A stretch of 64,000 bases of DNA from Ohtaekwangia sp. (GTDB lineage Bacteria; Bacteroidota; Bacteroidia; Cytophagales; Cyclobacteriaceae): NCBI GenBank assembly GCA_021155195.1, contig JAJNPV010000017.1:336485-400484 (forward strand). The letters are read 5' to 3'. Position numbers and translations under genes: made by a program. Numbering within the stretch: position 1 is the first letter of the stretch; each line of letters begins with the position of its first letter. Positions 18,228-27,403 of this stretch are shown in pieces. Below the pieces are notes generated by a model. It was not told the origin of the DNA. It did not search any database and was given only the letters and a program-made list of their open reading frames with translations.

Positions 18228-18464
18228 ATGGGAAAAGAAAACAACATCGTTCATCAATATTTCAAGAAAGAAACGGAGGAAGCAAAAATTCTGGTAAAGG
18301 TAAATCCCATTCATCTTAAAGGAACTGAGATATGGGTTGGCAAGAACGGATCTGAAATTCGTGATCTTGAATTTGATGGCGAAATTTTCGATGATTTGAA
18401 GGCCGATGGATTCATAGAAGTAAATGCCCTTGAATTCAACCTTTATTTATCGGGCCTGGTTTAA
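18228..18464 (+). CDS. Hypothetical protein, 78 aa
   Basis: A small acidic protein (about 78 residues) with no signal or membrane segment. I do not recognise its family. It is predicted to be mostly beta-structured ('EIWVGKNGSEIRDLEFDGEIFDDL'). Only 13 bp separate it from the 155-residue gene upstream, so the two are probably one operon. Downstream lies the promoter of the SRP RNA. The real-gene call rests on the coding-like composition, the close spacing and the ATG start. Confidence 0.6.
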   Translation: MGKENNIVHQYFKKETEEAKILVKVNPIHLKGTEIWVGKNGSEIRDLEFDGEIFDDLKADGFIEVNALEFNLYLSGLV

Positions 18465-18470
18465 GAATCC

Positions 18471-18499
18471 TTTCCATTCCAACAATTTTATTAGTTTTG
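18471..18499 (+). promoter_or_regulatory. Promoter of SRP RNA
   Basis: TAGTTTTG at 18492-18499 matches the Bacteroidota -7 box TAnnTTTG exactly and lies 5 bases before the RNA stem. A -33-like TTTC occurs at 18471-18474 with a 17-base spacer, shorter than the usual 19-20, so the -33 part is weak. Confidence 0.5.
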
Positions 18500-18503
18500 C
18501 AGC

Positions 18504-18595
18504 GGCAAATCGGCACGACCAGCTCCTGCTGAACTCCCCCAGGATCGGAAGGTAGCAAGGGTAGGCGGTTGTAGCGGTGCGATGTTCGGTTTGCC
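18504..18595 (+). ncRNA. ffs: Signal recognition particle RNA (small bacterial type)
   Basis: The invariant SRP RNA helix-8 words are present in order: CTCCTGCTGAACTCCCCCAG, GATCGGAAGGTAGCAAGGGT and GGCGGTTGTAGCGG. The RNA folds into a single long hairpin closed by GGCAAAT at the 5' end and GGTTTGCC at the 3' end. About 92 bases, the short form without Alu domain. With Ffh it targets ribosome-nascent-chain complexes to the membrane. Confidence 0.95.
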
Positions 18596-18603
18596 ACTTT
18601 TTT

Positions 18604-18637
18604 AACCTTCTCCGATCGAAACGAGGGAAGGTTTTTT
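18604..18637 (+). terminator. Terminator after SRP RNA
   Basis: AACCTTC and GAAGGTT arms enclose about 16 bases and are followed by six T, 8 bases after the SRP RNA end. Confidence 0.75.
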
Positions 18638-18676
18638 AATTTTTTGAGTTAGTTTTACAATCATAAACCACTTTCT

Positions 18677-19333
18677 ATGCAGTTTTTCATCGATACCGCC
18701 AACCTGAACGAAATAAAAGAAGCTTATGATCTAGGTGTGTTGGATGGTGTAACCACCAATCCATCCCTGATGGCGAAAGAAGGAATCGCTGGAAAGGAAA
18801 AAGTATTCGCTCATTACAAGGCCATTTGCAACATTGTAGATGCCAACGTGAGTGCCGAAGTCATTTCAACTGACTTTGCAGGAATTATTAAAGAGGGCAA
18901 AGAGCTGGCAAAAATTGATGACAAGATTGTGGTTAAAGTACCCATGATTAAAGAGGGTATTAAAGCCATCAAGCAATTTACCAGTGAGGGCATTCGTACT
19001 AATTGCACGTTAGTGTTTTCGGCAGGCCAGGCTATTCTTGCAGCTAAAGCCGGAGCGAGTTACCTCTCTCCTTTCATAGGCCGTTTAGATGATATTTCGC
19101 AGGACGGGTTAGATTTGATTGCTCAGATTCGGATGATCTATGATAACTACGGATTTGAAACTGAAATTCTGGCTGCGAGTGTACGCCACACCATGCACCT
19201 TATAAAATGTGCTGAGATTGGAGCCGATGTTGTTACTTGCCCGCTCAATGTTATTACCGCTTTATTGAATCATCCATTAACCGATAGTGGCCTGGCAAAA
19301 TTCCTGGCCGATCATAAAAAAGCGAATAGCTAA
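18677..19333 (+). CDS. fsa: Fructose-6-phosphate aldolase / transaldolase-like protein
   Basis: A 218-residue short transaldolase of the TalC/FSA family. The start 'MQFFIDTANLNEIKEA' and 'GVTTNPSLM' are diagnostic, and Lys87 in VVKVPM is the Schiff-base lysine. C-terminal 'ASVRHTMHLIKCAEIGADVVTCP' is conserved. Family members act either as transaldolase in the pentose phosphate pathway or as fructose-6-phosphate aldolase, and sequence alone does not settle which. It is followed 3 bp later by ftsE. Confidence 0.92.
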   Translation: MQFFIDTANLNEIKEAYDLGVLDGVTTNPSLMAKEGIAGKEKVFAHYKAICNIVDANVSAEVISTDFAGIIKEGKELAKIDDKIVVKVPMIKEGIKAIKQFTSEGIRTNCTLVFSAGQAILAAKAGASYLSPFIGRLDDISQDGLDLIAQIRMIYDNYGFETEILAASVRHTMHLIKCAEIGADVVTCPLNVITALLNHPLTDSGLAKFLADHKKANS

Positions 19334-19336
19334 CTG

Positions 19337-20056
19337 ATGAGCATCTTCTCGTCCGATCCCGTTGTTCGAGTTAAGGAAGCCAGCATCTTTCAGGATCATA
19401 ATACCGTGCTGGGTGACATTAGCTTTGATATCGAGAAGGGTGAGTTTGTATTTCTCATCGGCCGCACAGGATCAGGGAAATCATCATTATTAAAAACATT
19501 GTATGCAGACCTCCCTCTGCGATTAGGGGATATTAGCGTTGCCGGAATTTCGATTCGTGAAATTAAAAACAATGAAGTTCCATTACTGAGGCGAAAAATA
19601 GGAATCATCTTCCAGGATTTTCAACTCTTCTCCGATCGCACAGTAGGTGATAATCTAACCTTCGTGATGAAAGCTACCGGCTGGAAAGACGGAGCCAAAA
19701 TGAAGAACCGTTTAGCGGAAGTACTCATGCAGGTGGGCTTAGGATCGGTAGAGAAAAAAATGCCACATCAATTATCAGGTGGTGAGCAGCAACGTGTGGT
19801 GATTGCACGAGCATTGATCAATGAGCCATTGATCTTAATTGCCGATGAACCTACCGGTAATTTAGATCCCGAAGTATCCAGTGGAATTTTAAAAATATTT
19901 CAGCAAATAAACAGAAGCGGAACGGCTGTGCTTATGGCTACCCACAGCTATGGATTGATAAAGAAGTTTCCAGCCCGTGTGATTAAATGCGAGGACGGGA
20001 AAATCTTTGATAGCAACAAAGACAAGTTTGAACTGAAGAGCGAGAACGATTATTGA
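19337..20056 (+). CDS. ftsE: Cell-division ABC ATPase FtsE
   Basis: A 239-residue ABC ATPase. Walker A is GRTGSGKSS at residues 42-50, the signature LSGGEQQR lies near residue 146, and Walker B is LILIADEP followed by TGNLDPE; the Q-loop segment 'IIFQDFQL' matches FtsE. With FtsX it forms the membrane complex that activates cell-wall hydrolases at the septum. No ftsX is adjacent, which is normal for Bacteroidota. Its 3' end meets the convergent anti-sigma gene 2 bp away. Confidence 0.87.
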   Translation: MSIFSSDPVVRVKEASIFQDHNTVLGDISFDIEKGEFVFLIGRTGSGKSSLLKTLYADLPLRLGDISVAGISIREIKNNEVPLLRRKIGIIFQDFQLFSDRTVGDNLTFVMKATGWKDGAKMKNRLAEVLMQVGLGSVEKKMPHQLSGGEQQRVVIARALINEPLILIADEPTGNLDPEVSSGILKIFQQINRSGTAVLMATHSYGLIKKFPARVIKCEDGKIFDSNKDKFELKSENDY

Positions 20057-20058
20057 CC

Positions 20059-20589
20059 TTACACAGAAGTTTCTTTCTCCTGATTTTCCGCTTTCTTCCT
20101 GCTATCTTCAATATTTTTAATCTGCTGATTCAGTAAATCCATCCGTACTAAAAAATTAAGAATCAAGGCATCCTTAACCTTCTCGGTGGGATTAATCTTC
20201 ATCTGTTCTTTCAACACAAGATACATAGCCTCCAGCTTTTCGAGGTCTTGCGTAAACTTATCAGGATCATTAAAGTTTTGAATGTGATTGATCAACTCTA
20301 CTTTTTCTTGTATTTGTTCACTGTAAAAACTCTCTAAATCAGAAAACTCGCCTTGTAGTTGGGCGGATTCACGACTTGGTGTTTTAGCAACGTTTTTGGT
20401 TGCGAATAAATAAACCGAAAGTCCAAGGAATAACATCGCGGCAACGCGCCAGATCATCGTGTTATTCCATAATGAAATTTGCCTGCCTGGTAAATTTGCA
20501 TTAATCCGCTCCCACAAATTTTCTGATGGCTCGCGATTGTCAAATGCTGATCGGTTTTCGTCAACAAACTTTTTAAGTGAATCTTTCAT
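20059..20589 (-). CDS. Probable anti-sigma factor (single-pass membrane protein)
   Basis: A 176-residue protein with one hydrophobic segment at about residues 47-64, a cytoplasmic N-terminal part and a charged, helical C-terminal part (probable coiled coil). It lies 2 bp after the ECF sigma gene in the same operon, the usual place for a membrane-bound anti-sigma factor. The N-terminal motif does not match the zinc-binding ZAS type (no HxxxCxxC), so the mechanism would differ. The role is inferred from context. Confidence 0.65.
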   Translation of the reverse strand: MKDSLKKFVDENRSAFDNREPSENLWERINANLPGRQISLWNNTMIWRVAAMLFLGLSVYLFATKNVAKTPSRESAQLQGEFSDLESFYSEQIQEKVELINHIQNFNDPDKFTQDLEKLEAMYLVLKEQMKINPTEKVKDALILNFLVRMDLLNQQIKNIEDSRKKAENQEKETSV

Positions 20590-20591
20590 AA

Positions 20592-21137
20592 TTATCCTTC
20601 CTCCAAAAGTTCCTTTAATTTCTTTTTCGCCCTATTAAACTGCGATTTTGAGGTAGATTCTGTTATTCGCAAAATCTCAGCAATCTCGCCATGATCATAT
20701 CCTTCCATAAGATACAACGAAAGCACGGAACGATATCCGTCCGGCAATCTCTCTATCGCATCTCGCACTTTTTCAACCGTAAATGGAAAGCCGTCCAACA
20801 CATCAATCTCCTCTTCTTCCTTTACATCAAACGTTTCGTCTTCAGGCATCCGATCCAACTTTCGCTTATGAAGTTGATTTATGGCTTTATTGATAACAAT
20901 TCGTTTTAGCCACGCACCAAATGTTGAATCGCCCCGATAGTTATCCAAACTATTAAATGCACTGATGAACGCCTCTTGCAGCACATCCTCGGCTTCATCC
21001 TGATCATTAACGATCCGGTAGCCGATATTATACATGCTACGACAATAAAGTTTGTAAAGCCGCTGATACGCAATCCGATCACCCTGCCGGCAGCGGTCAA
21101 TCAAATCGTGATGGATATGTACTGCCGGGGCTTCCAA
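20592..21137 (-). CDS. ECF sigma factor (RpoE-like)
   Basis: A 181-residue sigma-70 family factor. Region 2 spans about residues 25-90 ('YCRSMYNIGYRIVNDQDEAEDVLQEAFISAF'), and region 4 about 115-175 ('LPDGYRSVLSLYLMEGYDHGEIAEIL' and 'STSKSQFNRAKKKLKEL'), with a short acidic linker between. It lacks regions 1 and 3, as ECF factors do. It directs RNA polymerase to a stress or envelope regulon that cannot be named. It is followed by a probable anti-sigma gene. Confidence 0.92.
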   Translation of the reverse strand: MEAPAVHIHHDLIDRCRQGDRIAYQRLYKLYCRSMYNIGYRIVNDQDEAEDVLQEAFISAFNSLDNYRGDSTFGAWLKRIVINKAINQLHKRKLDRMPEDETFDVKEEEEIDVLDGFPFTVEKVRDAIERLPDGYRSVLSLYLMEGYDHGEIAEILRITESTSKSQFNRAKKKLKELLEEG

Positions 21138-21187
21138 GCCTAATTATCTAAACCCAAAGACAGACCAACCTTGTAAAAGGTTGCACG

Positions 21188-21946
21188 CTATTTTACCTTG
21201 GCCAAATTCTGTTTAGCCAGTACAAAATCTGGGGAAATGGCGAGTGCCTCTTCATATAACTTTTTAGCAGCTGCTTTATCACCTAAATGTTCCTGAACAG
21301 CCAAACCTTTTAAGTTTAGAACAGCAACTTTCATAGGATATTCTTTCTGCTTATTCTCTACATCGTTAAATACAACCTTAGTAGCATCAATATCTTTATT
21401 GGCGAGCAAAATGTCGATAGAGGTTAAGCACTCAGCAAAGCGCTTTAGATCATACTGAAGAAAAGCCATTTTATAAAGCGTTGTAATGTTATTGCTCAAC
21501 AAATACAGGCTCTCATAATTTTGAAGTGACCGATCGGGCACACCCATATATTCATATCCCACTGCTGAGATCTCAAGTGCTGCGGCATTTTTCGGATTTC
21601 GAGCCAACAACTGTTGAGAGACTAAAACGGATGATGCATACTCACGATTTTCATAATAGTAGTAGGCCAGATTAAAAATCAAAGAATCGTTTTGAGGATT
21701 TTCAATAATCAAATCATACAGCGCATCCTTGGCAACTACATTATCATTCCAACGCAAGGCAGTTACATATTTTTTATAGAAATGTTCTGTCAATGGATTG
21801 ATCATGGCTTTGGCAGGTTCCTGAGGTTTTACATCAGGCTCTGCCGTTGCTGGTTTAGCAGGTTCTGTCTTAACAGGTTTTTTAGTTTGCGCTGTTGCAA
21901 CCGAAACGATCAAGCTGCTTATCAAGAAAATTACACTTACTTTCAT
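21188..21946 (-). CDS. Secreted TPR-repeat protein
   Basis: A 252-residue protein with an N-terminal signal peptide (residues 1-19, ending ATAQ), a Pro/Lys/Thr-rich linker of about 25 residues, and TPR-like helical repeats over the rest, for example 'SLIFNLAYYYYENREYASSVLVSQQLLARNPKNAAAL' and a final unit ending ISPDFVLAKQNLAKV. TPR domains bind partner proteins; no partner is indicated here. It follows the CCA-adding enzyme gene by 4 bp on the same strand, so they may share a transcript. Confidence 0.8.
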   Translation of the reverse strand: MKVSVIFLISSLIVSVATAQTKKPVKTEPAKPATAEPDVKPQEPAKAMINPLTEHFYKKYVTALRWNDNVVAKDALYDLIIENPQNDSLIFNLAYYYYENREYASSVLVSQQLLARNPKNAAALEISAVGYEYMGVPDRSLQNYESLYLLSNNITTLYKMAFLQYDLKRFAECLTSIDILLANKDIDATKVVFNDVENKQKEYPMKVAVLNLKGLAVQEHLGDKAAAKKLYEEALAISPDFVLAKQNLAKVK

Positions 21947-21950
21947 TGGT

Positions 21951-23378
21951 CTATTTTTTCAAGTTTACTTCGTTGTTTATCAATCCTTTTTTCTCTGCAA
22001 TCTTCATTAATAATTCATGTGCCTCCTGGCGATCGTTGCGAATAACTCCTTCCAGAATCGCTTCTTTAATTTCTTCCTTAATTTCTCCAATTATCGGGCC
22101 AGCCGAAAGTTGGAAGAGTTTAATGATCTCGTCACCGGTAATAGGCGGCTGAAAATTCCGCACTTTATCCCGTTCTTCCAAATCAATCATCTTCTTCTCA
22201 ACCTCATCAAAATTGCGCAGGAACCGAGCTACCTTATCATTATTCTTTGAGGTAATATCAGCCCGGCAAAGTTTCATAAGTGCCTCCACATCATCACCCG
22301 CCTCAAAAAGCAATCTGCGAATTGCAGAGTCAGAAACTTCCTTCACCAGGGAAATAGGGCGTAAGTGTAAGCGAACCAGCTTCTGCACAAAGAGCATTTT
22401 TTCATTCATCGGCAACTTAAGCCTTCGGAAAATTCCAGGAGTCATGCGGGCACCTTTGTCTTCGTGACCGTGAAACGTCCACCCGACCGATTTATCAAAT
22501 CGTTTGGTAGCCGGTTTAGCAATATCATGAAGTATAGCCGCCCAACGCAACCACAAATCATCCGATACTCTCGAAACATTATCCAACACCTGCAGCGTGT
22601 GAAAAAAATTATCCTTGTGTGCTTTGTTGTCAACATTTTCAACACCATGTAAAGCAACCATTTCAGGAAAAAACTTCGCTAACAATCCACTTTGAAACAG
22701 AAGTTTAAATCCATACGAAGGTACGGGCGACAAGATGATTTTGTTTAGCTCAACAATGATGCGTTCCATCGAAACAATTGATAAGCGATCTGCATTGTTA
22801 GTAATTGCTTCAAAAGTATCGGCTTCAATATCAAAGTTTAGTTGCGATGCAAACCTGATGGCACGCATCATCCGGAGCGGATCGTCAGAAAATGTAATGG
22901 CAGGATCGAGCGGAGTTTTGATTAGTTTTTCCTCCAGATGTTTTACACCCCCAAAAGGATCAACCAAGGCACCAAAATTTTCCTTCTCCAAACGGATTGC
23001 CATCGCATTGATGGTAAAATCCCTGCGCAGTTGATCTTCCTCTAATGTTCCATCTTCTACTAACGGCTTGCGCGAATCTTCACGATACGATTCCTTTCTT
23101 GCGCCCACAAATTCCAACTCCCGATCGCCAAGCTTAATCATGGCCGTACCAAACGTTTTGAACACGGTCACTTGCAAGCCACCTAAATCCTTAGCCACTT
23201 GTTGTGCTAACTTGATACCACTGCCCAGGCATACAAAATCAAGATCTTTATTAGGGCGATCCAGAATAAGATCGCGCACATAGCCACCCACCACAAAGGT
23301 GGGTAAGCCGAGTTTGCCTCCTGCCTCTGAAATAGTTTTGAAAATGCTATCCTTCTCTAAATGTGCCCTAAAATCCAT
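21951..23378 (-). CDS. cca: CCA-adding tRNA nucleotidyltransferase with HD domain
   Basis: A 475-residue class II nucleotidyltransferase that adds or repairs the 3' CCA of tRNA, or a poly(A) polymerase of the same family. Residues 30-50 carry GGYVRD and the catalytic pair Asp45/Asp47 in KDLDF. 'RRDFTINAMA' and 'FSDDPLRMMRAIRFASQL' are the conserved motifs that recognise ATP/CTP. From about 255 an HD phosphohydrolase domain follows ('RWAAILHDIAKPATKRF'). A closely spaced TPR gene is downstream. The HD-containing long form is the usual Bacteroidota CCA enzyme. Confidence 0.9.
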   Translation of the reverse strand: MDFRAHLEKDSIFKTISEAGGKLGLPTFVVGGYVRDLILDRPNKDLDFVCLGSGIKLAQQVAKDLGGLQVTVFKTFGTAMIKLGDRELEFVGARKESYREDSRKPLVEDGTLEEDQLRRDFTINAMAIRLEKENFGALVDPFGGVKHLEEKLIKTPLDPAITFSDDPLRMMRAIRFASQLNFDIEADTFEAITNNADRLSIVSMERIIVELNKIILSPVPSYGFKLLFQSGLLAKFFPEMVALHGVENVDNKAHKDNFFHTLQVLDNVSRVSDDLWLRWAAILHDIAKPATKRFDKSVGWTFHGHEDKGARMTPGIFRRLKLPMNEKMLFVQKLVRLHLRPISLVKEVSDSAIRRLLFEAGDDVEALMKLCRADITSKNNDKVARFLRNFDEVEKKMIDLEERDKVRNFQPPITGDEIIKLFQLSAGPIIGEIKEEIKEAILEGVIRNDRQEAHELLMKIAEKKGLINNEVNLKK

Positions 23379-23511
23379 CTTTAAGCCTCAAAAATGGGAA
23401 CAAAGGTAAGAAGGAAATCAAGAATAAGGCGTAAAATATCATCGAGATCACCGCCACGTTCTATACCAATAATAAATCTAAACCATATCTTCTCTTATGT
23501 GTTATTAAAGT

Positions 23512-23685
23512 ATGTTCTCATTCCTAAAATCAGACCCAGTTAAAAAGCTTGAAACCAAGCGCAATAAATTGTTAAAAGAAGCCATGCACATTCAACGCTC
23601 TGGCGACTTGAAACTTTTTGCGCAGAAAATGGTAGCCATTGATCAACTCGAAAAAGAAATTGAAGCCTTACAAGCAGGAAAATAG
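23512..23685 (+). CDS. Small DUF6435-like protein, 57 aa
   Basis: A 57-residue basic and helical protein beginning MFSFLKSDPVKKLETKRNKLL, a pattern I recall as a small Bacteroidota protein family (DUF6435). It has no signal or membrane segment and no known role. ATG at 23512, stop at 23683-23685. Its end overlaps the start region of the photolyase gene, so the two are probably co-transcribed and perhaps translationally coupled. Confidence 0.7.
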   Translation: MFSFLKSDPVKKLETKRNKLLKEAMHIQRSGDLKLFAQKMVAIDQLEKEIEALQAGK

Positions 23686-24985
23686 TTCGATCATAGATTC
23701 CTCCACCACGGTGTTTTGGTTTAGGAGGGATTTGAGGCTGCAAGACAATGCCGGGCTCTACCATGCTTTGAAAGAAAACGAAAGTGTGGTTCCAATTTTT
23801 ATTTTCGATACTACCATACTCGATAAACTCGAAGATAAAGCCGACCGCAGGGTAGAATTTATTCATCAGTCGCTTGTACTTATACAAAAGCAACTCATTG
23901 AATTAGGTAGCTCGCTCCTGGTCTTTCATGGCGATCCTGTGGCGGTTTTTAAATCGCTGCAACCAAAAGCCGTTTACACCAACCACGACTATGAACCGTA
24001 TGCGCTTTCGCGCGATGAGCAAGTAAAAAATATCCTAGCTAGAAAGGGTGCAGAGTTTAAAACGTATAAAGATCAAGTCATCTTTGAAAAAGAAGAAGTA
24101 ACTAAAGATGATGGCAAACCTTACACGGTGTTCACTCCTTACAGCAGGAAATGGAAGGCAAAGCTCAACGCTTTCTATTTAAAAAGTTACCCGACTGAAA
24201 AATACTTTTCTTCCTTTCGAAAAATAAAACCTGTAGCACCACCCTCATTGCAACAATTGGGTTTTGAAGAAGTTAATAAACCATTTCCGGAGCGTGTGAT
24301 TAAACAGTCTGTGGTAGAACAATATGATAAGCAACGAAACTTTCCAGCCATTGCGGGCACAACCAAACTCAGTGTGCATTTGCGATTTGGTACGGTAAGC
24401 ATTCGCAACCTTGCGCAGGTTGCAAAAAAGAAAAACGAAACGTGGTTGAATGAATTAATCTGGCGCGACTTCTATCACATGATTCTCTGGCATTTTCCGC
24501 ACGTAGAGACAAAAGCATTTAAACCCGCATACGATAACATTGAATGGCGCAACAACGAGCAAGAATTTAATGCCTGGTGCGAGGGCAGGACAGGTTATCC
24601 TATTGTGGATGCCGGTATGCGCGAACTAAATGAAACAGGGTTTATGCATAATCGGGTGCGTATGATCGTGGCGAGTTTTCTTACCAAACATTTGCTTATT
24701 GATTGGCGTTGGGGCGAAGCCTACTTCGCTAAAAAATTATTAGACTTTGATCTGGCAGCCAACAATGGCGGCTGGCAATGGGCAGCCGGTTCGGGGTGCG
24801 ATGCCGCTCCTTACTTTCGTGTATTTAATCCAGCACTTCAAACGGAAAAGTTTGATTCAAAATTAATCTATGTCAAAAAGTGGGTACCTGAAATGGATAC
24901 AAAGGAATATCCAAAACCTATTGTGGATCACACTTTAGCGCGCGAGCGTGTGTTAAATGGTTACAAAGAGGCGTTAGCAAAATAA
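23639..24985 (+). CDS. phr: Deoxyribodipyrimidine photolyase / cryptochrome
   Basis: A light-dependent repair enzyme for cyclobutane pyrimidine dimers (or a blue-light receptor of the same fold). The N-terminal antenna domain starts VFWFRRDLRLQDN; the FAD-binding half contains 'NELIWRDFYHMILWHFP', 'DAGMRELNETGFMHNRVRM' and 'DWRWGEAYFA', and the 'DFDLAANNGGWQWAAGSGCDA' signature. The true start is uncertain: the frame has only TTG codons at 23639 and 23660 and a GTG at 23711 before the first motif, with no ATG. I give the longest form. All of the first two overlap the upstream small gene. It begins a light/repair cluster. Confidence 0.88.
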   Translation: MINSKKKLKPYKQENSSIIDSSTTVFWFRRDLRLQDNAGLYHALKENESVVPIFIFDTTILDKLEDKADRRVEFIHQSLVLIQKQLIELGSSLLVFHGDPVAVFKSLQPKAVYTNHDYEPYALSRDEQVKNILARKGAEFKTYKDQVIFEKEEVTKDDGKPYTVFTPYSRKWKAKLNAFYLKSYPTEKYFSSFRKIKPVAPPSLQQLGFEEVNKPFPERVIKQSVVEQYDKQRNFPAIAGTTKLSVHLRFGTVSIRNLAQVAKKKNETWLNELIWRDFYHMILWHFPHVETKAFKPAYDNIEWRNNEQEFNAWCEGRTGYPIVDAGMRELNETGFMHNRVRMIVASFLTKHLLIDWRWGEAYFAKKLLDFDLAANNGGWQWAAGSGCDAAPYFRVFNPALQTEKFDSKLIYVKKWVPEMDTKEYPKPIVDHTLARERVLNGYKEALAK

Positions 24986-25063
24986 GTTCATCCACGCACT
25001 ATTGTTTATCTTTCAATTGCGCTAATTCTCAAAACAAATTGACCTTTACAAGGTTATTAGTGC

Positions 25064-25759
25064 ATGGCAAATTTCGTAATCATTGGAGCTTCATCAGGGA
25101 TTGGTGCAGCACTGGCAAATCACCTCATAGCCGAAGGTAGTCAGGTGTATGGAACGTTCAATAAAACATCAATTGATTCAATCAGCTTTAGTAAGGTTCA
25201 CCATTTAAATATACTGGATGAAAATCCTGATTTCAGTTTTATACCTGAGGTAATTGATGGATTAGTCTATTGCCCGGGTGCTGTAAGTCTTAAGCCCTTT
25301 GCCCGCATAAAGCCCGAAGATTTTGTGTCTGATTTTGAATTGCAATTGGTTGGTGCTGTGAAAGCAATTCAGGCCTGCCTCCCAAAATTGAAAAATTCAA
25401 ATCAATCTTCTATTGTTTTATTTTCAACCGTGGCCGTTCAAACAGGTTTCAATTTTCATTCACTTGTTGCGGCTTCTAAAGGTGCCGTGGAAGGACTTAC
25501 AAAAGCATTAGCTGCTGAGTTCGCTCCTAGAATTCGTGTAAATTGTATTGCTCCGTCCATTACTGATACACCCCTTGCTGCCGGGTTGATCAACACCGAA
25601 GAAAAGAAAACTGCCAACGCCCAAAGGCACCCGCTTAAGAGAATTGGCAAACCTGAAGACTTGGCTAACCTTGCTTCATTTTTACTTTCAGAAAAATCCA
25701 ACTGGATAACCGGCCAAGTGCTTCATGCCGATGGTGGCATCTCGAACTTGAAGGTTTAG
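25064..25759 (+). CDS. SDR-family oxidoreductase in the photolyase cluster
   Basis: A 231-residue Rossmann-fold short-chain dehydrogenase. The dinucleotide motif GASSGIG is at residues 8-14. The usual YxxxK active-site pair reads VAASK, so the catalytic Tyr is replaced by Val; this fits a photolyase-associated SDR subgroup but raises doubt about ordinary oxidoreductase activity. C-terminal 'WITGQVLHADGGISNLKV' is typical SDR. It lies 78 bp after the photolyase and before the DUF2256 gene, all on the plus strand. Confidence 0.85.
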   Translation: MANFVIIGASSGIGAALANHLIAEGSQVYGTFNKTSIDSISFSKVHHLNILDENPDFSFIPEVIDGLVYCPGAVSLKPFARIKPEDFVSDFELQLVGAVKAIQACLPKLKNSNQSSIVLFSTVAVQTGFNFHSLVAASKGAVEGLTKALAAEFAPRIRVNCIAPSITDTPLAAGLINTEEKKTANAQRHPLKRIGKPEDLANLASFLLSEKSNWITGQVLHADGGISNLKV

Positions 25760-25778
25760 CCTTAGTCATTTATTTTCC

Positions 25779-25919
25779 GTGAACAAAAAAGAGTTCTTAC
25801 CTGCTAAAAGCTGCGCCACTTGTGGCCGTCTGTTTTCGTGGCGCAAAAAATGGAAAAAAGTTTGGGATGATGTAAAGTACTGCAGTGATAGATGCCGCAC
25901 AAATAAATTGAAAAAATGA
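25779..25919 (+). CDS. DUF2256 small cysteine-rich protein
   Basis: A 46-residue protein with GTG start, MNKKEFLPAKSCATCGRLFS, then YCSDRCR near the C terminus. Two Cys pairs (CxxC and CxxxC) suggest a zinc knuckle. This DUF2256 family is typically found next to photolyase-related genes. Its TGA overlaps the ATG of the following gene by 3 bases (ATGA), so translation is coupled. Confidence 0.85.
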   Translation: MNKKEFLPAKSCATCGRLFSWRKKWKKVWDDVKYCSDRCRTNKLKK

Positions 25920-27403
25920 CTTCTGTATCCCTCATTTTTCCGCATCAACTCTTTGAATCCCACCCAGCGCTTGACAAGTCGCGGCCGATCTATCTAGTTG
26001 AAGAGTTCCTTTTTTTCAATCAGTATAACTTTCACAAGCAGAAATTGGTATTCCATCGCGCCAGCATGAAAGGTTATCAACAGTATTTGGAGAATAAAGG
26101 CTTTGAGGTGCGATATATTGAGTCAACCGAAAAAACGGCCGATGTTCGAAATCTGCTACCCCACCTTAAAAGCAAAGGCGTAACAGAAATTTATTACTGT
26201 GACGTAACTGACTATTTATTGGAGAAAAGAATTTCACGACAAGTAAGTGAACTTAATCTTGAAATTAAGAAGTACAATTCTCCCCTCTTCCTGTTAACGC
26301 TCAATCAGGTAGATGAGTATTTTGCCAACAAGAAGCGCTTCTATCAAACAGATTTTTATACCCGGCAACGGAAGCACTTCAACATTTTAGTTGATGCAGA
26401 ATTACAGCCAACGGGTGGCAAATGGACGTTCGATACCGAGAACCGATTAAAATATCCCAAGGGGAAAAAGCCGCCTGCCATAGAATTTCCAGAAGCTAGC
26501 AACTATTGGACTGAAGCCATCAGATATGTTCAAACGAATTTTTCTTCGAACTATGGAAAAGTCAGTAACTCATTCATATACCCAACTACCTTTGAAGAAA
26601 GTCGCGCGTGGCTAAACCAATTTTTTCACCATCGCTTTTCTGAATTTGGGTACTACGAAGATGCTTTAGTAAGTACTGAAAGTATACTGCATCACAGTGT
26701 ACTTAGCCCCTTACTTAATGTTGGGTTGTTGACACCGAGGGAGATTATCAATGCCGCCATATCATTTACTACGAAGCATAAAATTCCGATTAACTCTTGC
26801 GAAGGTTTCATTCGACAGGTTTTAGGTTGGCGCGAATTTATCAGAGGGGTATATGAAATGAAGGGCACACGAGAACGCACCACCAACTATTGGAAGTTTA
26901 AACGAAAAATCCCAAAATCATTTTGGGAAGGGAACACAGGTATTGCTCCTGTTGACAGCATTATTAAAAAAGTATTGGCGACAGGTTACTGTCATCACAT
27001 TGAGCGATTGATGGTACTCGGCAACTTCATGTTGCTTTGCGAATTTGATCCTGACGAAGTCTATCATTGGTTTATGGAATTGTTCGTTGATTCCTATGAT
27101 TGGGTAATGGTACCCAATGTTTATGGCATGAGCCAGTTTGCCGATGGTGGTTTGATGGCCACTAAACCTTACATCAGCGGAAGTAATTACCTGATGAAAA
27201 TGAGTGACTACAAAAAAGGGGATTGGCAATCAACGTGGGACGGTCTGTTTTGGCGCTTCATGCATACGCATCGGGATTTCTTCTTGAAGAACCCACGATT
27301 GGGAATGCTGGCAAAAACATTTGATAAGATGCCTGAGGAAAAGCAGAAAAAACATCTCCAGGCAGCAGATACCTATTTATACACATTAGACCTATACAAA
27401 TAA
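25916..27403 (+). CDS. Photolyase-related protein (FeS-BCP/PhrB type)
   Basis: A 495-residue member of the prokaryotic photolyase-related group (deoxyribodipyrimidine photolyase-related, COG3046), whose characterised members repair (6-4) photoproducts and bind FAD, a lumazine and a 4Fe-4S cluster. The N terminus is 'SLIFPHQLFESHPAL'; the C-terminal half contains 'FIRQVLGWREFIRGVYEMKG', 'YCHHIERLMVLGNFMLLCEFDPDEVYHWFMELF' and 'YGMSQFADGGLMATKPYISGSNYLMKMSDY'. Scattered Cys residues in the C-terminal half fit a cluster site, but I did not verify all four. The start overlaps DUF2256. Confidence 0.88.
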   Translation: MTSVSLIFPHQLFESHPALDKSRPIYLVEEFLFFNQYNFHKQKLVFHRASMKGYQQYLENKGFEVRYIESTEKTADVRNLLPHLKSKGVTEIYYCDVTDYLLEKRISRQVSELNLEIKKYNSPLFLLTLNQVDEYFANKKRFYQTDFYTRQRKHFNILVDAELQPTGGKWTFDTENRLKYPKGKKPPAIEFPEASNYWTEAIRYVQTNFSSNYGKVSNSFIYPTTFEESRAWLNQFFHHRFSEFGYYEDALVSTESILHHSVLSPLLNVGLLTPREIINAAISFTTKHKIPINSCEGFIRQVLGWREFIRGVYEMKGTRERTTNYWKFKRKIPKSFWEGNTGIAPVDSIIKKVLATGYCHHIERLMVLGNFMLLCEFDPDEVYHWFMELFVDSYDWVMVPNVYGMSQFADGGLMATKPYISGSNYLMKMSDYKKGDWQSTWDGLFWRFMHTHRDFFLKNPRLGMLAKTFDKMPEEKQKKHLQAADTYLYTLDLYK